The notes: generated by a model from the letters alone, not told the origin. Positions 1 through 8,892 are shown, counted from the first letter of the stretch. The stretch: DNA of 33,157 bases from Bacteroidales bacterium (GCA_017525505.1 JAFXSR010000070.1:1-33157); one strand, 5' to 3'. Made by a program: numbers and translations.

Positions 1-1
1 G

Positions 2-457
2 GCAGAGAAAGGCCGCACCAAGAAGGATCTGTGGATGCGCTATTTCACGGAGATGACCGAGAAAACACGGAAACCCGCCCCCGAACTGCTTGCCGACCCG
101 GACATCGCCAAAGCCATAGAACTGTTGGAAATCATCAACTACAACGAAATAGAGCAGGAACTCTACGACCGCTACTGGGATGCGGTCAGCGTGGAAGCTA
201 CCTGGAAAAGCATCGGGGAACGGGAAGGAGAGAAAAAAGGAATTGACCTGGGAATAAAACAAGGACGCAAGGAAGGGATAATTCAAGGACGCGTGGAGGG
301 GATAATTCAAGGACGCGAGGAAGGTATTACACAAGGACGCATAGAAGAAAAACACCAGCTTGCCCGAAACATGCTCGCCAAAGACCTTGACCCCGCTTTG
401 GTTGCCGAAATCACTGGTTTAACAACGGAGGAGATCAAACACATCATGCGAAAATAA
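2..457 (+). CDS. C-terminal part of a PD-(D/E)XK (Rpn-type) nuclease/transposase family protein, 5' end outside window
   Basis: The frame is already open at the left edge, so only the last ~151 codons are present; the ATG at 35 is internal. The visible start resembles the segment after the nuclease core of Rpn/PD-(D/E)XK transposase-family proteins (KKDLWMRYFTEM, then a helical stretch with EIINYNEIEQELYDRYWDA). It continues into a charged Gly-Gln-Arg repeat (GIIQGRxEG type, 8-residue period) and ends in a small helical tail (MLAKDLDPALVAEITGLTTEEI) that is common at the end of these proteins. Members known experimentally are recombination-promoting DNA endonucleases; the catalytic residues of this copy lie outside the window, so activity cannot be judged. 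Family assignment rests on the characteristic C-terminal layout. No terminal inverted repeat was seen downstream. Confidence 0.75.
   Translation, partial: AEKGRTKKDLWMRYFTEMTEKTRKPAPELLADPDIAKAIELLEIINYNEIEQELYDRYWDAVSVEATWKSIGEREGEKKGIDLGIKQGRKEGIIQGRVEGIIQGREEGITQGRIEEKHQLARNMLAKDLDPALVAEITGLTTEEIKHIMRK
239..358 (+). repeat. 24-bp coding tandem repeat, five units (four good, one degenerate)
   Basis: GGACGC recurs at 263, 287, 311 and 335, exactly 24 bp apart, and each unit encodes an eight-residue block of the form GRxEGIxQ. The unit at 239-262 (GIDLGIKQ) is a degenerate first copy. The units at 263-334 are close at the DNA level, which suggests expansion by slippage. The period is a multiple of three, so copy-number change would preserve the frame and alter only the length of a presumably helical linker. 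Confidence 0.9.
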
Positions 458-519
458 TTTCCACATGCTATTCTCAAATTATTACTGGCGAATTGGCTAA
501 TATCAAAACTATCGCCAAT

Positions 520-645
520 GTAGTCTCTTCGAGACTACGGTGCCGCATGCTGTAGGGCTATCACACTGTGGCAGCGGCAGACTTGCAGCCAGCCCCTGGC
601 TTGCATATCGCCAGAAGCGCAAGACTCTCCTTGAGCACGAAGTGC
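520..645. other. GC-rich, hairpin-rich intergenic island
   Basis: The 353-bp gap between the nuclease gene and the glycogen gene contains no convincing gene. From about 520 to 645 it is GC-rich within AT-rich flanks and carries several perfect small stems: an 8-bp stem 520-527/531-538 with loop TTC; 6-bp arms TGCCGC 541-546 and GCGGCA 574-579; AGCCAG 587-592 with CTGGCT 596-601 around CCC; and GCAC 635-638 with GTGC 642-645 around GAA. There is no U-tract after any of them, so a simple terminator is unlikely. It could be a repetitive extragenic element, the remnant of the upstream mobile gene, or a small structured RNA. Confidence 0.4.
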
Positions 646-754
646 AAGACACCCCTTTCACAACTCTCCTCTCTCTCCCGAAAAATAGCTCATTAAAACC
701 ATTTGCTAATTTGCCAATTAACAAATTTGATAATAAATTTGGCACATTCGCACA

Positions 755-783
755 TTGGCACATTGAAATATTTTGTATATTTG
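755..783 (+). promoter_or_regulatory. Bacteroidetes-type promoter for the glycogen synthase-phosphorylase gene
   Basis: TTG at 755-757, 18 bp, then TATATTTG at 776-783 match the sigma-ABfr consensus (-33 TTG, -7 TAnnTTTG). The start codon lies 28 bp further on at 811. An AT-rich 7-bp inverted repeat (722-728/735-741) sits just upstream. Confidence 0.7.
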
Positions 784-810
784 CATTTTTAAATCTTATA
801 CGTTCATATA

Positions 811-3800
811 ATGAGTAAACCTGACTATCTATTTGAAACGAGCTGGGAGATTTGCAACAAAGTCGGTGGTATCTACACCGTTCTCTCCACCAAAGCATTC
901 ACGGCCGTCAACCATTTCCAAAACAATTATATCTGCATTGGACCCGACCTGTCACGCGAAGACGACAAAAGGCAGGAATTCATCGAGGATTCCACCCTTT
1001 TCAAAAACTGGCGCGAGAACGCACTGTCGGAAGGGCTTCGCATCCGCATCGGACGGTGGAACATCAGCGGCCATCCCTTGGTCATACTGGTGGATTTCAC
1101 CCCCTATTTTGAAAAGAAAAATGACATTTTAACCCAATTGTGGCTAAGCTATAAGCTAGACTCCATTTCAGGCCAATGGGACTATATCGAGCCCGCCCTC
1201 TTCGGCTACGCCGCCGGAAGGGTCATCGAGAGCTTCTACCAGTTCTATTGCACCTCCATGGACAAAATCGTGGCTCATTTCCACGAATGGATGACCGGCA
1301 CCGGCATCCTGTACTTAAACCAGAAAGCGCCGCAGGTGGCCACCGTGTTCACCACCCACGCCACCGTATTGGGTCGCTGCATTGCCGGCAACGGACTGCC
1401 TCTTTATGGCAACATCGAACAACACCAACCGCAAGAGACCGCCAACCGCTTCGGCGTTCAGTCCAAATATTCACTGGAACGGCTTTCCGCCCAAACTGCT
1501 GATGCCTTCACCACAGTAAGCGACATCACCAACATCGAATGCAAGGCTTTCTTAGGCAAAGCCGTAGATACGGTCACCATCAACGGTTTCGAGAACAACT
1601 TCGTGCCGCAAGGCGAGGAATACCAGCATTTGCGCTCTGTTGCCCGACAGAAACTGCTGAAAGTGGCCTCCACATTATGCCAGCAAAACATCAGCGACGA
1701 TGCCTTATTGGTCATCAACAGTGGCCGCTACGAGTTCCACAACAAGGGCATTGACATGTTTATCAAGGGATTGGCCAAGCTGAACGAGGACAAAGAACTG
1801 CAACGCGATGTGGTGGCTTTCATCGCTGTGCCGGCAGGCACCAGTGGCAAACGCACCGACCTGATAACAAGACTGAACCAACCCATTGGTGACCAGCCTG
1901 TTTTGGACGACTTCACCACGCACCCGCTCTACGATAGCTACAACGATCCCGTTATCAAAAATCTGATAGCTAACAATTTACATAACACCCCCGGCCAGAA
2001 AGTCAAGGTTTTCTTCATTCCTGTCTATCTGAATGGTGAAGACGGCATATTCGACTTGACTTATTATGAATTGCTTCCCGGCATCGATTTGTCTGTTTTC
2101 CCGTCATATTACGAGCCCTGGGGCTACACCCCGCTGGAAAGTGTCGCTTTCGGCATTCCCACCATCACCACCACCACCGCAGGTTTCGGTCAGTGGGCTG
2201 CCGCCAACTTCCCCGGTCAAAAGGCCGTGACAGTCATCCATCGCAGCGACAATAACGATGAGCAGGTGGCCGAAGGCATCGCCAATGCCATTTTATACCA
2301 TGCCGGCTGCAACAATGAAATGACAGAACAGAACCGAGCCAAAGCCACTGAAATTTCACAGAAAGCACTATGGAAAAACCTGTACGACAATTATCTGGAC
2401 TGCTACAACATTGCTCTTTCCAAGAGCTTCGACCGCTCTGACCTCTATCGGAACAAAACTCCAAAAGTTGGACTTTTTGTGGAGAAATCCCAAAGACCAG
2501 AACCGATCTGGCATCGCATCTCTGTCAAGTCGAAATTACCGGAAAAGCTTAAGAAACTGGAGAAGTTGTCACAGAACTTATGGTGGAGCTGGAATTACGA
2601 AGCGCGCGAATTGTTTGAGGAGGCAGCAGGAAAAGAACGCTGGCAACAATACGAGGAAAATCCCGTTTATCTGTTGCAAGAACTGCCCTCCAGCTGCATT
2701 GAGAAATTGATGAACGACAGTGATTACCTCGCCAAATTGGACTTTGATTATGCTGATTTTGAACGCTATATGAACGAACCCCGCAGTCGCAAGGAGGAGC
2801 AGGTGGCATATTTCAGCATGGAATTCGGCATCAGCAACGAGCTCAAAATTTTCTCGGGTGGTTTAGGCATGCTCGCCGGCGACTATCTCAAGGAAGCCAG
2901 CGACTGCAATGTCAACATGGTCGGTATCGGTCTGCTGTACCGTTACGGCTATTTCACCCAGCAGATCTCATCTATCGGTGACCAAATCAACCTGTATCCT
3001 CCGCAGAGTTTCTCAAAACTGCCCATCCATCCCTACAAAGACGAGGATGGCAAGTGGATTACCATCAGTTTGGCATTACCGGGACGCAACCTGTATGCAC
3101 GCATCTGGCGTGTAGATGTCGGACGTGTGCCCTTGTTCCTTCTGGACACCGACTTCAGCGACAACACGGATGAGGACAGAAAGACCACCAACTCTCTCTA
3201 CGGAGGCGACATTGAGAACCGACTCAAACAGGAAATCCTATTAGGCATCGGAGGCATGAGAGTGCTGAACAAACTCAACATCCATCCCACCATTTTCCAC
3301 CTGAACGAAGGACACGCGGCCTTCCTGAACCTGGAACGTTTGCGTACTTTGATGCAAGAACAACAAATCACCTTTGGCACCGCCATCGAGTTGGTTCGCT
3401 GCTCTTCGCTGTTCACCACGCACACACCAGTTCCTGCTGGCCACGACAGTTTCAGCGAGGACCTGATGCGCCGTTATTTCTCCTTTTACACAGAAAGATG
3501 CAACATCGACTGGCCAGACTTCATGTGCCTGGGACGCAAAAACATCGACGATGTCGGCAAGTTCTCAATGAGCATCCTTGCCTGCAAGCTGTCGCAGGAA
3601 GTCAACGGTGTCAGCGCCATCCATGGCCGTGTCAGCCGCGAAATGTTCAGCTTCCTTTATGAGGGCCACATGCCGGAAGAGCTTCACATCGGTCATGTCA
3701 CCAACGGTGTACACTATCCCTCCTGGGCTCACAAAAAATGGCAGTTATTCCACAAGCAATTATTTGACAACCAGTTTATTAAAAACCAATCCAACGACCA

Positions 3801-5034
3801 AATCTGGAAAAAGATTTATGAGGTGGATGATGCTGAGATATGGAAAATCAAAGACGATCTCCGCGAGGAACTGATTGACAATATCAAGATACTGCTGGAA
3901 GCGCAAATGCGTCGCCGCAACGAGTCTCCCGACCTGATCATGCACACTTTGAAATCCATCCGCAAGGATGCGCTGACAATAGGCTTTGCCCGTCGATTCG
4001 CCACCTACAAGCGAGCCCACCTGCTCTTCACCAACGAGGAAAGACTGCGACGACTGCTCAACAACCCCGAACAGCCCGTACAGTTCGTCTTCGCCGGCAA
4101 AGCGCACCCGCACGACAAGGCTGGTCAGGACCTCATCAAGCGCATTTTGGAATTCTCCCGCAAGCCCGATTTCATCGGTAAAATCATCATCCTGGAAAAT
4201 TACGACATCATCCTGGCCAAGAAACTCATCTCTGGCTGCGATGTGTGGCTGAACACCCCTACCCGTCCCTTGGAAGCCTCAGGTACCAGCGGCGAAAAGG
4301 CTGTCATGAACGGAGTGCTCAACTTCAGCGTACTCGACGGCTGGTGGGCAGAAGGCTACAAAGAAGGTGCCGGCTGGGCTATCAATGAGCAAATCACCTA
4401 TTCCGACAATGGCTTGCAGGACCAGCTGGATGCCACCACCATCTATTCGATGATTGAGGACCAGATAGCGCCATGCTTCTATCGCCGCGACGAAAAGAAC
4501 GTTCCATACGACTGGGTGAAAATGATGAAGAACTGCTTCTACAAGATCTCTCCGCATTTCACCATGAAACGACAGCTGGATGACTATTATGAGAAATTCT
4601 ACTGCAAATTGGAAAAACAGCATAAATTATTGACAAAAAATAATTTAGAAAATACTTTCAACTTGATTCGATGGAAAAACAAAGTCATTACAGCATGGAA
4701 CGGCATTGAGATTGTGGGTATTGACCAATCCGAACCCTCTGAAATAACCTTCAACTTGGGTGATCAAATCAACACCACTATCCAACTGAGATTAGGGACT
4801 CTCCGCGCAGAGGATATCAAGGTGGAGTTAGTCTGCACTAAAATGCTCAACAACAAACGTGTTTTCTACAAGAAATTCCCATTTGAATTTTTAGACACTA
4901 CAGACGACACCGTCCGTTTCCGTTGCTCTGTCAAACCCACAGACGCCGGAGTCATTGACTTCTCCATCCGCATCATCCCTGCCAATCCGATGCTACCGCA
5001 CGACATGGACTTCAACCTTGTGAAATGGATATAA
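811..5034 (+). CDS. Fused GT3-type glycogen synthase and GT35 alpha-glucan phosphorylase
   Basis: A 1407-residue bifunctional glycogen enzyme. Residues 1 to about 550 form a GT-B glycosyltransferase of the GT3 glycogen synthase kind: the N-terminal loop KVGGIYTVLSTKA is the sugar-nucleotide binding motif, and YYEPWGYTPLES carries the E-x7-E pair (E435, E443). After a short linker, residues ~575-700 match the DUF3417 lead-in of Thermus-type alpha-glucan phosphorylases (LSQNLWWSWNYEA). The rest is the phosphorylase, with NEGHAAF and the pyridoxal-phosphate site GTSGEKAVMNG (Lys1163). The first half would elongate alpha-1,4-glucan and the second would release glucose-1-phosphate by phosphorolysis, so synthesis and breakdown are on one cytoplasmic chain. 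Each half is about the length of the free enzyme, and the frame is intact throughout, with no internal stop at the junction. No branching or debranching enzyme is nearby. Family calls are firm; which sugar nucleotide is used is not visible. Confidence 0.93.
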   Translation: MSKPDYLFETSWEICNKVGGIYTVLSTKAFTAVNHFQNNYICIGPDLSREDDKRQEFIEDSTLFKNWRENALSEGLRIRIGRWNISGHPLVILVDFTPYFEKKNDILTQLWLSYKLDSISGQWDYIEPALFGYAAGRVIESFYQFYCTSMDKIVAHFHEWMTGTGILYLNQKAPQVATVFTTHATVLGRCIAGNGLPLYGNIEQHQPQETANRFGVQSKYSLERLSAQTADAFTTVSDITNIECKAFLGKAVDTVTINGFENNFVPQGEEYQHLRSVARQKLLKVASTLCQQNISDDALLVINSGRYEFHNKGIDMFIKGLAKLNEDKELQRDVVAFIAVPAGTSGKRTDLITRLNQPIGDQPVLDDFTTHPLYDSYNDPVIKNLIANNLHNTPGQKVKVFFIPVYLNGEDGIFDLTYYELLPGIDLSVFPSYYEPWGYTPLESVAFGIPTITTTTAGFGQWAAANFPGQKAVTVIHRSDNNDEQVAEGIANAILYHAGCNNEMTEQNRAKATEISQKALWKNLYDNYLDCYNIALSKSFDRSDLYRNKTPKVGLFVEKSQRPEPIWHRISVKSKLPEKLKKLEKLSQNLWWSWNYEARELFEEAAGKERWQQYEENPVYLLQELPSSCIEKLMNDSDYLAKLDFDYADFERYMNEPRSRKEEQVAYFSMEFGISNELKIFSGGLGMLAGDYLKEASDCNVNMVGIGLLYRYGYFTQQISSIGDQINLYPPQSFSKLPIHPYKDEDGKWITISLALPGRNLYARIWRVDVGRVPLFLLDTDFSDNTDEDRKTTNSLYGGDIENRLKQEILLGIGGMRVLNKLNIHPTIFHLNEGHAAFLNLERLRTLMQEQQITFGTAIELVRCSSLFTTHTPVPAGHDSFSEDLMRRYFSFYTERCNIDWPDFMCLGRKNIDDVGKFSMSILACKLSQEVNGVSAIHGRVSREMFSFLYEGHMPEELHIGHVTNGVHYPSWAHKKWQLFHKQLFDNQFIKNQSNDQIWKKIYEVDDAEIWKIKDDLREELIDNIKILLEAQMRRRNESPDLIMHTLKSIRKDALTIGFARRFATYKRAHLLFTNEERLRRLLNNPEQPVQFVFAGKAHPHDKAGQDLIKRILEFSRKPDFIGKIIILENYDIILAKKLISGCDVWLNTPTRPLEASGTSGEKAVMNGVLNFSVLDGWWAEGYKEGAGWAINEQITYSDNGLQDQLDATTIYSMIEDQIAPCFYRRDEKNVPYDWVKMMKNCFYKISPHFTMKRQLDDYYEKFYCKLEKQHKLLTKNNLENTFNLIRWKNKVITAWNGIEIVGIDQSEPSEITFNLGDQINTTIQLRLGTLRAEDIKVELVCTKMLNNKRVFYKKFPFEFLDTTDDTVRFRCSVKPTDAGVIDFSIRIIPANPMLPHDMDFNLVKWI

Positions 5035-5085
5035 CATTGTGACTATAAATTAGTTTCAAAAACTTATAATGTTAGCGATAACGAT

Positions 5086-5694
5086 ATGCCTATAATGTTA
5101 TTAGACACACTGAAAGACTATAAGGTTTATCTCTGTTCCAAATCACCCCGCCGGCAAGAGCTGCTTGCCGGCATGGGTATTGACTTTGAGTACCTGCCCA
5201 CCAATGTTGAGGAGAAGCACCCCGACACAGACAATCCCGTGGAAGTGGCGAAATACTTGTCAAAACTCAAGTTGTCGCCTATCCATTTGGAGGAATATCC
5301 GAAGAACACCATTTTCATCGCCTGCGACACCATTGTGGTGCTGGGGAAGCAAATTCTGGAGAAACCCAAAGGGGAGGCCGAGGCGGTGAAGATGCTCCAC
5401 GAATTGTCCGGCAAAAGCCATACTGTCATCAGCGGGCTCACCGTAACCACTCCGGAGCGCAGTATCACCTCGCACCGCAAAAGCGAAGTGCGCTTTGGAC
5501 AACTCAGCGACGAAGAAATTGACTACTATGTGCAGCAGTATAAGCCCCTGGACAAAGCCGGGGCCTACGGTGTGCAGGAATGGATTGGCTACATTGGCAT
5601 CGAAGCCCTCGAAGGCTCCTTCTACAACGTGATGGGCCTCCCCACCAAATTGTTGTGGGAGATGCTGAAAGAGGTTACAGGGGCCAGGTTATAG
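5086..5694 (+). CDS. maf: Maf family nucleotide pyrophosphatase (probable dTTP/UTP type)
   Basis: 202 residues, the usual Maf length. Maf proteins hydrolyse non-canonical or selected canonical nucleoside triphosphates to monophosphates, cleaning the nucleotide pool and affecting septation. Visible motifs are CSKSPRRQELL near the N-terminus (S19, R22, R23 of the phosphate-binding loop), ACDTIVVLGKQILEKP with the catalytic Asp81, and GAYGVQ with Gln164. The Gln-containing motif fits the YhdE-like dTTP/UTP subgroup rather than the m7GTP subgroup. A second in-frame ATG at 5095 is possible, since residues 1-3 add nothing conserved. The gene follows the glycogen enzyme by 51 bp with no clear promoter between them, so it may be co-transcribed. 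Confidence 0.93.
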   Translation: MPIMLLDTLKDYKVYLCSKSPRRQELLAGMGIDFEYLPTNVEEKHPDTDNPVEVAKYLSKLKLSPIHLEEYPKNTIFIACDTIVVLGKQILEKPKGEAEAVKMLHELSGKSHTVISGLTVTTPERSITSHRKSEVRFGQLSDEEIDYYVQQYKPLDKAGAYGVQEWIGYIGIEALEGSFYNVMGLPTKLLWEMLKEVTGARL

Positions 5695-5761
5695 GGGTCA
5701 GTGATTAGTGATTAGGGATTATTGACAACAACGCAATCAGCCTATTCTACACTCGTTAGAG

Positions 5762-6688
5762 ATGTCAGACAACTATTACAGTTACAAGCAATTCCTTCAG
5801 GAGCAGTTCGGAGAGAGCGTGCTGAAATTGCCTATTGACGCGGGGTTCAGCTGTCCCAACCGGGACGGCACGGTAGGGACAGGTGGTTGCAGCTACTGCC
5901 TCAACGAAGCCTTTTCGCCACGCTATTGCTCTTCTGAAAAAGACATCTTACAGCAAATTGAAGACGGCATTGATTTTCATCGGAAACGAGGCCGCGAGAG
6001 CAATATCTATTTAGCCTATTTCCAATCTTTCTCCAACACCCATGCTCCCCTTGACAAACTGCGGGAGCGCTATGAAGCCGCCTTGTCGCATCCAAAGGTA
6101 GAAGGACTGGTTATCGGCACCCGCCCCGACTGCGTTGACGAGGAAAAAATGGATTACCTGGGAGCTCTGAGCCAACAGCATTTTATCAGTGTGGAATACG
6201 GCATCGAGAGCTGCTACGACCAAACCCTGCAACGCATTAACCGGGGCCACGACTTTGCCACATCACAACGGGCGGTAGCGCAAACCGCGGCACGAGGCAT
6301 CCATACCGGCGGACATTTCATCGTCGGTCTGCCCGGAGAAACGACAGCAGACTGGTTGTCCAGCATTCAGACAATCAACCAGATGCCTCTCAACAGCCTA
6401 AAATTCCACCAATTGCAAATCATCAAAGGCACCGCAATGGAAATGGAATTCAAGGAACATCCCGAAGATTTCCAGCATCTGGACATGGACACCTATATTG
6501 AACTGATGGTGGAAATAATAAAACGCCTGCGGCCAGACATTTGCATCGAGCGCTTTGCAGCGGAGGTGCCACCCAAATACCTGAATAGCTATCCTTGGCA
6601 ATTGCAACGCTACGACGTTATTCTGCAAAGAATTCGCCAGCGTTTGGAAGAGCTGGATGCCTGGCAAGGGAAAGAATTTGCCCAATAA
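5762..6688 (+). CDS. TIGR01212/YhcC-family radical SAM protein
   Basis: 308 residues. The N-terminus shows the family signature CPNRDGTVGTGGCSYC, with C31, C43 and C46 spaced C-x11-C-x2-C to hold the SAM-binding [4Fe-4S] cluster. GTRPDCVDE and the HTGGHFIVGLPGET stretch are typical of the Elp3/MiaB-like core of this group. Family members such as Escherichia coli YhcC have no firmly established substrate, so no reaction is assigned. The ORF starts 67 bp after maf; the spacer carries a short direct repeat (GTGATTAGTGATTAG) and no recognisable promoter. It ends 5 bp before the convergent dipeptidase gene. Confidence 0.9.
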   Translation: MSDNYYSYKQFLQEQFGESVLKLPIDAGFSCPNRDGTVGTGGCSYCLNEAFSPRYCSSEKDILQQIEDGIDFHRKRGRESNIYLAYFQSFSNTHAPLDKLRERYEAALSHPKVEGLVIGTRPDCVDEEKMDYLGALSQQHFISVEYGIESCYDQTLQRINRGHDFATSQRAVAQTAARGIHTGGHFIVGLPGETTADWLSSIQTINQMPLNSLKFHQLQIIKGTAMEMEFKEHPEDFQHLDMDTYIELMVEIIKRLRPDICIERFAAEVPPKYLNSYPWQLQRYDVILQRIRQRLEELDAWQGKEFAQ

Positions 6689-6693
6689 AACAA

Positions 6694-7455
6694 TTAGAAA
6701 TCAATCAATTGCAGCTTCTGACGCTCCGTTTCGGAAGTGGTCAGGTTGAAATGCCACCACTCGGACTGGATGGTATGTAAACCTGCTTCGGTCATGACTT
6801 TGCGCAGGAGCAAGCGATTTTCCAATTCCCGTTTGGTGATGCGGCCATCTTGTAACAACTGCTGTTCATTCGTGATATGGGCCTCCTCGCCAAAATAGTC
6901 GTACTCTGAGCCCATAGGCAGCGGGTGACCAGCACAGTCCATCAGGGTGACATCCACGGCGGCTCCATAACTGTGCATTCCATGGCCTTTGTTCGGATTA
7001 CTGATATACCTCGTCATGCTCGTCCCTTTCACCATATTCCACATCTCGTACTGCACACTCACAGGACGGGAAGCATCGTAAATCAGCAAATTCAGGTCCG
7101 GACGGATTTTCTTCAACGCTTGTTGCGCTTTCAACACCTTTTCGGCCATTTCGGGAAGCATAAAAGCCTTGTTCAAGCCATGATACAACTGTTTGCCCAG
7201 AAAATTGTACGGAGTGGCATACACCAGATGTACGGCAATCGAAGAATCCATTTCGGCGATATCTACCAATCCCATGGCTCGCAGACGGGCTTCCACAGGA
7301 GTGTCCGCATTCACCGCTTCTAAAGTATCGGCGACGAGCACTGCGGGCTCTTGTGTACCCACCGACTCATCCTGTGACGGCTGCGGAGCTTGAGAACAAG
7401 CACACAACAACATTGAGGCCGAAAGCAGCCCTGCATTCAGTAGGTTTTTCATCAT
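6694..7455 (-). CDS. VanX-type D-alanyl-D-alanine dipeptidase, predicted lipoprotein (peptidase M15D)
   Basis: 253 residues with a lipoprotein signal peptide: hydrophobic segment, then LLCAC, giving a lipidated Cys20. The M15D zinc site is complete: HSYGAAVD supplies His161 and Asp168, and SEWWHF supplies catalytic Glu232 and zinc ligand His235. Upstream, IYDASRPVSVQ is the VanX-family Arg-containing motif. The enzyme would split D-Ala-D-Ala into D-alanine. On the periplasmic side this points to peptidoglycan turnover or nutrient recovery, not vancomycin resistance, and no vanA/H-like genes accompany it. It begins 12 bp after the cysS stop, so it is probably its operon partner. Confidence 0.9.
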   Translation of the reverse strand: MMKNLLNAGLLSASMLLCACSQAPQPSQDESVGTQEPAVLVADTLEAVNADTPVEARLRAMGLVDIAEMDSSIAVHLVYATPYNFLGKQLYHGLNKAFMLPEMAEKVLKAQQALKKIRPDLNLLIYDASRPVSVQYEMWNMVKGTSMTRYISNPNKGHGMHSYGAAVDVTLMDCAGHPLPMGSEYDYFGEEAHITNEQQLLQDGRITKRELENRLLLRKVMTEAGLHTIQSEWWHFNLTTSETERQKLQLIDF

Positions 7456-7467
7456 GTCAAACTGAAA

Positions 7468-8892
7468 TCAGATTCTCTGCAATTTTGAACCTTCTTTGGT
7501 ATCCACGATGGTATAGCCTTTTGCTTTGATGGCGTCACGGGCGGCATCGGCTTGTGCCCAGTTCTTTTCGGCACGGTAACGGTTACGCTGATCCAACAAG
7601 TCCAATACCTCTGCGGGTATCTCAACTTCAGTGGGCTTTTCTGTTTCAACTTCCGTCAAACCGAACACCTTGTCGAACTCAATCAGCAAGGTATATTTTT
7701 CATCATTATTGATATTCTTGTCATGAATGAGGTTCCACATGGTAGCCAAGGCCTGCGGCGTGTTCAGGTTATAGAAAATGCCCTGTTTGAACTCATCGAG
7801 ATACTTGGCGGATGCTTCGCTCAACTGGTTCAGTGGCAGCATCTTCGGGTTCTCCCCTTTCAGCTTGTCCATGAAAGCGCACCATTTGTTGTAGGCATTG
7901 TTGGCACCCATCAAGATTTCCTTGCTGTAAAGCAACTGTTTGCGATAATGCGCATTCAAACACAAATATCTGAAAGCCAATGGTTTGATACCATATTCAC
8001 GCAAAGTGTCAATATTCACCACATTACCCAACGACTTGCTCATCTTCTCGGCATTGCTCATGGTCAGGAACTCGCAGTGAATCCAATAATTGACGAAAGT
8101 ATGACCCGTAGCGCATTCCGACTGGGCAATTTCGTTGGTATGGTGGATGGTCACATGGTCGATGCCTCCTGTGTGGATATCGAACTTCTCACCCAGATAC
8201 TTCATGGACATGGCGGAACATTCGATATGCCAGCCCGGAAAACCCACACCCCAGGGAGAATCCCATTCCATGTCGCGTTTCTCGGTCGGTTTGGAAAACT
8301 TCCACAAAGCGAAGTCAGTTTTGTTACGTTTCTCGGACATATCCACACGGATACCAGCCTGAAGCCCTTCGATATCGAGGTGGGCAAAATCGCCATAATG
8401 CGGGAACTTGGCGGTATCAAAATAAATACCATCGGAAGTACGGTAGGTGTATCCTTTTTCTTCCAACTTCTGCACCAAAGCGATTTGGTCGGCGATATGC
8501 TCGGTAGCCTTACATGCAATCGTCACCGGCAGCACATTCAGTGATTTGGTGTCCTTGAAGAACTGCTCAGTCCAGCGTTTGGAGATTTCCCATGCGGTTT
8601 CATGGCTTTCACGAGCGGCTTTAGCCAATTTGTCCTCACCCTCGTCAGCATCGCTGGTCAGGTGACCCACATCGGTGATGTTCATCACATGATTCACCTT
8701 GTAGCCGGCATACATCAGCACGCGCTTCAATGTATCGGCGAAAACGTAAGCGCGCATATTGCCGATATGCGCTCTTCCATAGACGGTAGGACCGCAGGAA
8801 TACATCCCCACCTCACCCTCTTTGATAGACTTAAACTCTTGTAATCTACGACCTTTGGTATTAAAAAGAATAACTCTTTCCAGATTTTCCAT
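7468..8892 (-). CDS. cysS: Cysteinyl-tRNA synthetase
   Basis: 474 residues, full length for bacterial CysRS, which charges tRNA-Cys in the cytoplasm. The class I signatures are clear: CGPTVYGRAHIGN with the zinc ligand Cys33 and the HIGH-type motif HIGN (42-45), and KMSKS at residues 283-287. GWHIECSAMS and the following IDHVTIHHTNE segment supply the remaining zinc-site and active-site region. The C-terminal RNRYRAEKNWAQADAARD helix is the usual CysRS ending. The start is fixed by the first conserved residues and by a Bacteroidetes-type promoter 30 bp upstream on the same strand. The dipeptidase gene follows closely. Confidence 0.98.
   Translation of the reverse strand: MENLERVILFNTKGRRLQEFKSIKEGEVGMYSCGPTVYGRAHIGNMRAYVFADTLKRVLMYAGYKVNHVMNITDVGHLTSDADEGEDKLAKAARESHETAWEISKRWTEQFFKDTKSLNVLPVTIACKATEHIADQIALVQKLEEKGYTYRTSDGIYFDTAKFPHYGDFAHLDIEGLQAGIRVDMSEKRNKTDFALWKFSKPTEKRDMEWDSPWGVGFPGWHIECSAMSMKYLGEKFDIHTGGIDHVTIHHTNEIAQSECATGHTFVNYWIHCEFLTMSNAEKMSKSLGNVVNIDTLREYGIKPLAFRYLCLNAHYRKQLLYSKEILMGANNAYNKWCAFMDKLKGENPKMLPLNQLSEASAKYLDEFKQGIFYNLNTPQALATMWNLIHDKNINNDEKYTLLIEFDKVFGLTEVETEKPTEVEIPAEVLDLLDQRNRYRAEKNWAQADAARDAIKAKGYTIVDTKEGSKLQRI

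Noticed and set aside
509..898. Minus-strand open frame of 129 codons across the first intergenic spacer
   Set aside because: It runs antisense into the start of the glycogen enzyme gene, crosses the promoter and the hairpin island, and its composition (Ser/Cys/Arg-rich) is not protein-like.
5033..5073. AACATT/AATGTT inverted repeat after the glycogen enzyme gene as a terminator
   Set aside because: The arms are only 6 bp, AT-rich, with a 29-bp loop and no following U-tract.
6694..7455. Vancomycin resistance determinant
   Set aside because: Only a VanX-like dipeptidase is present, with a lipoprotein signal and next to cysS; no VanH, VanA-type ligase or VanRS genes are nearby.
7552..8544. 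Plus-strand open frame of 330 codons opposite cysS
   Set aside because: cysS on the minus strand has full class I motifs; the opposite frame is His/Gln/Phe-rich without domains.
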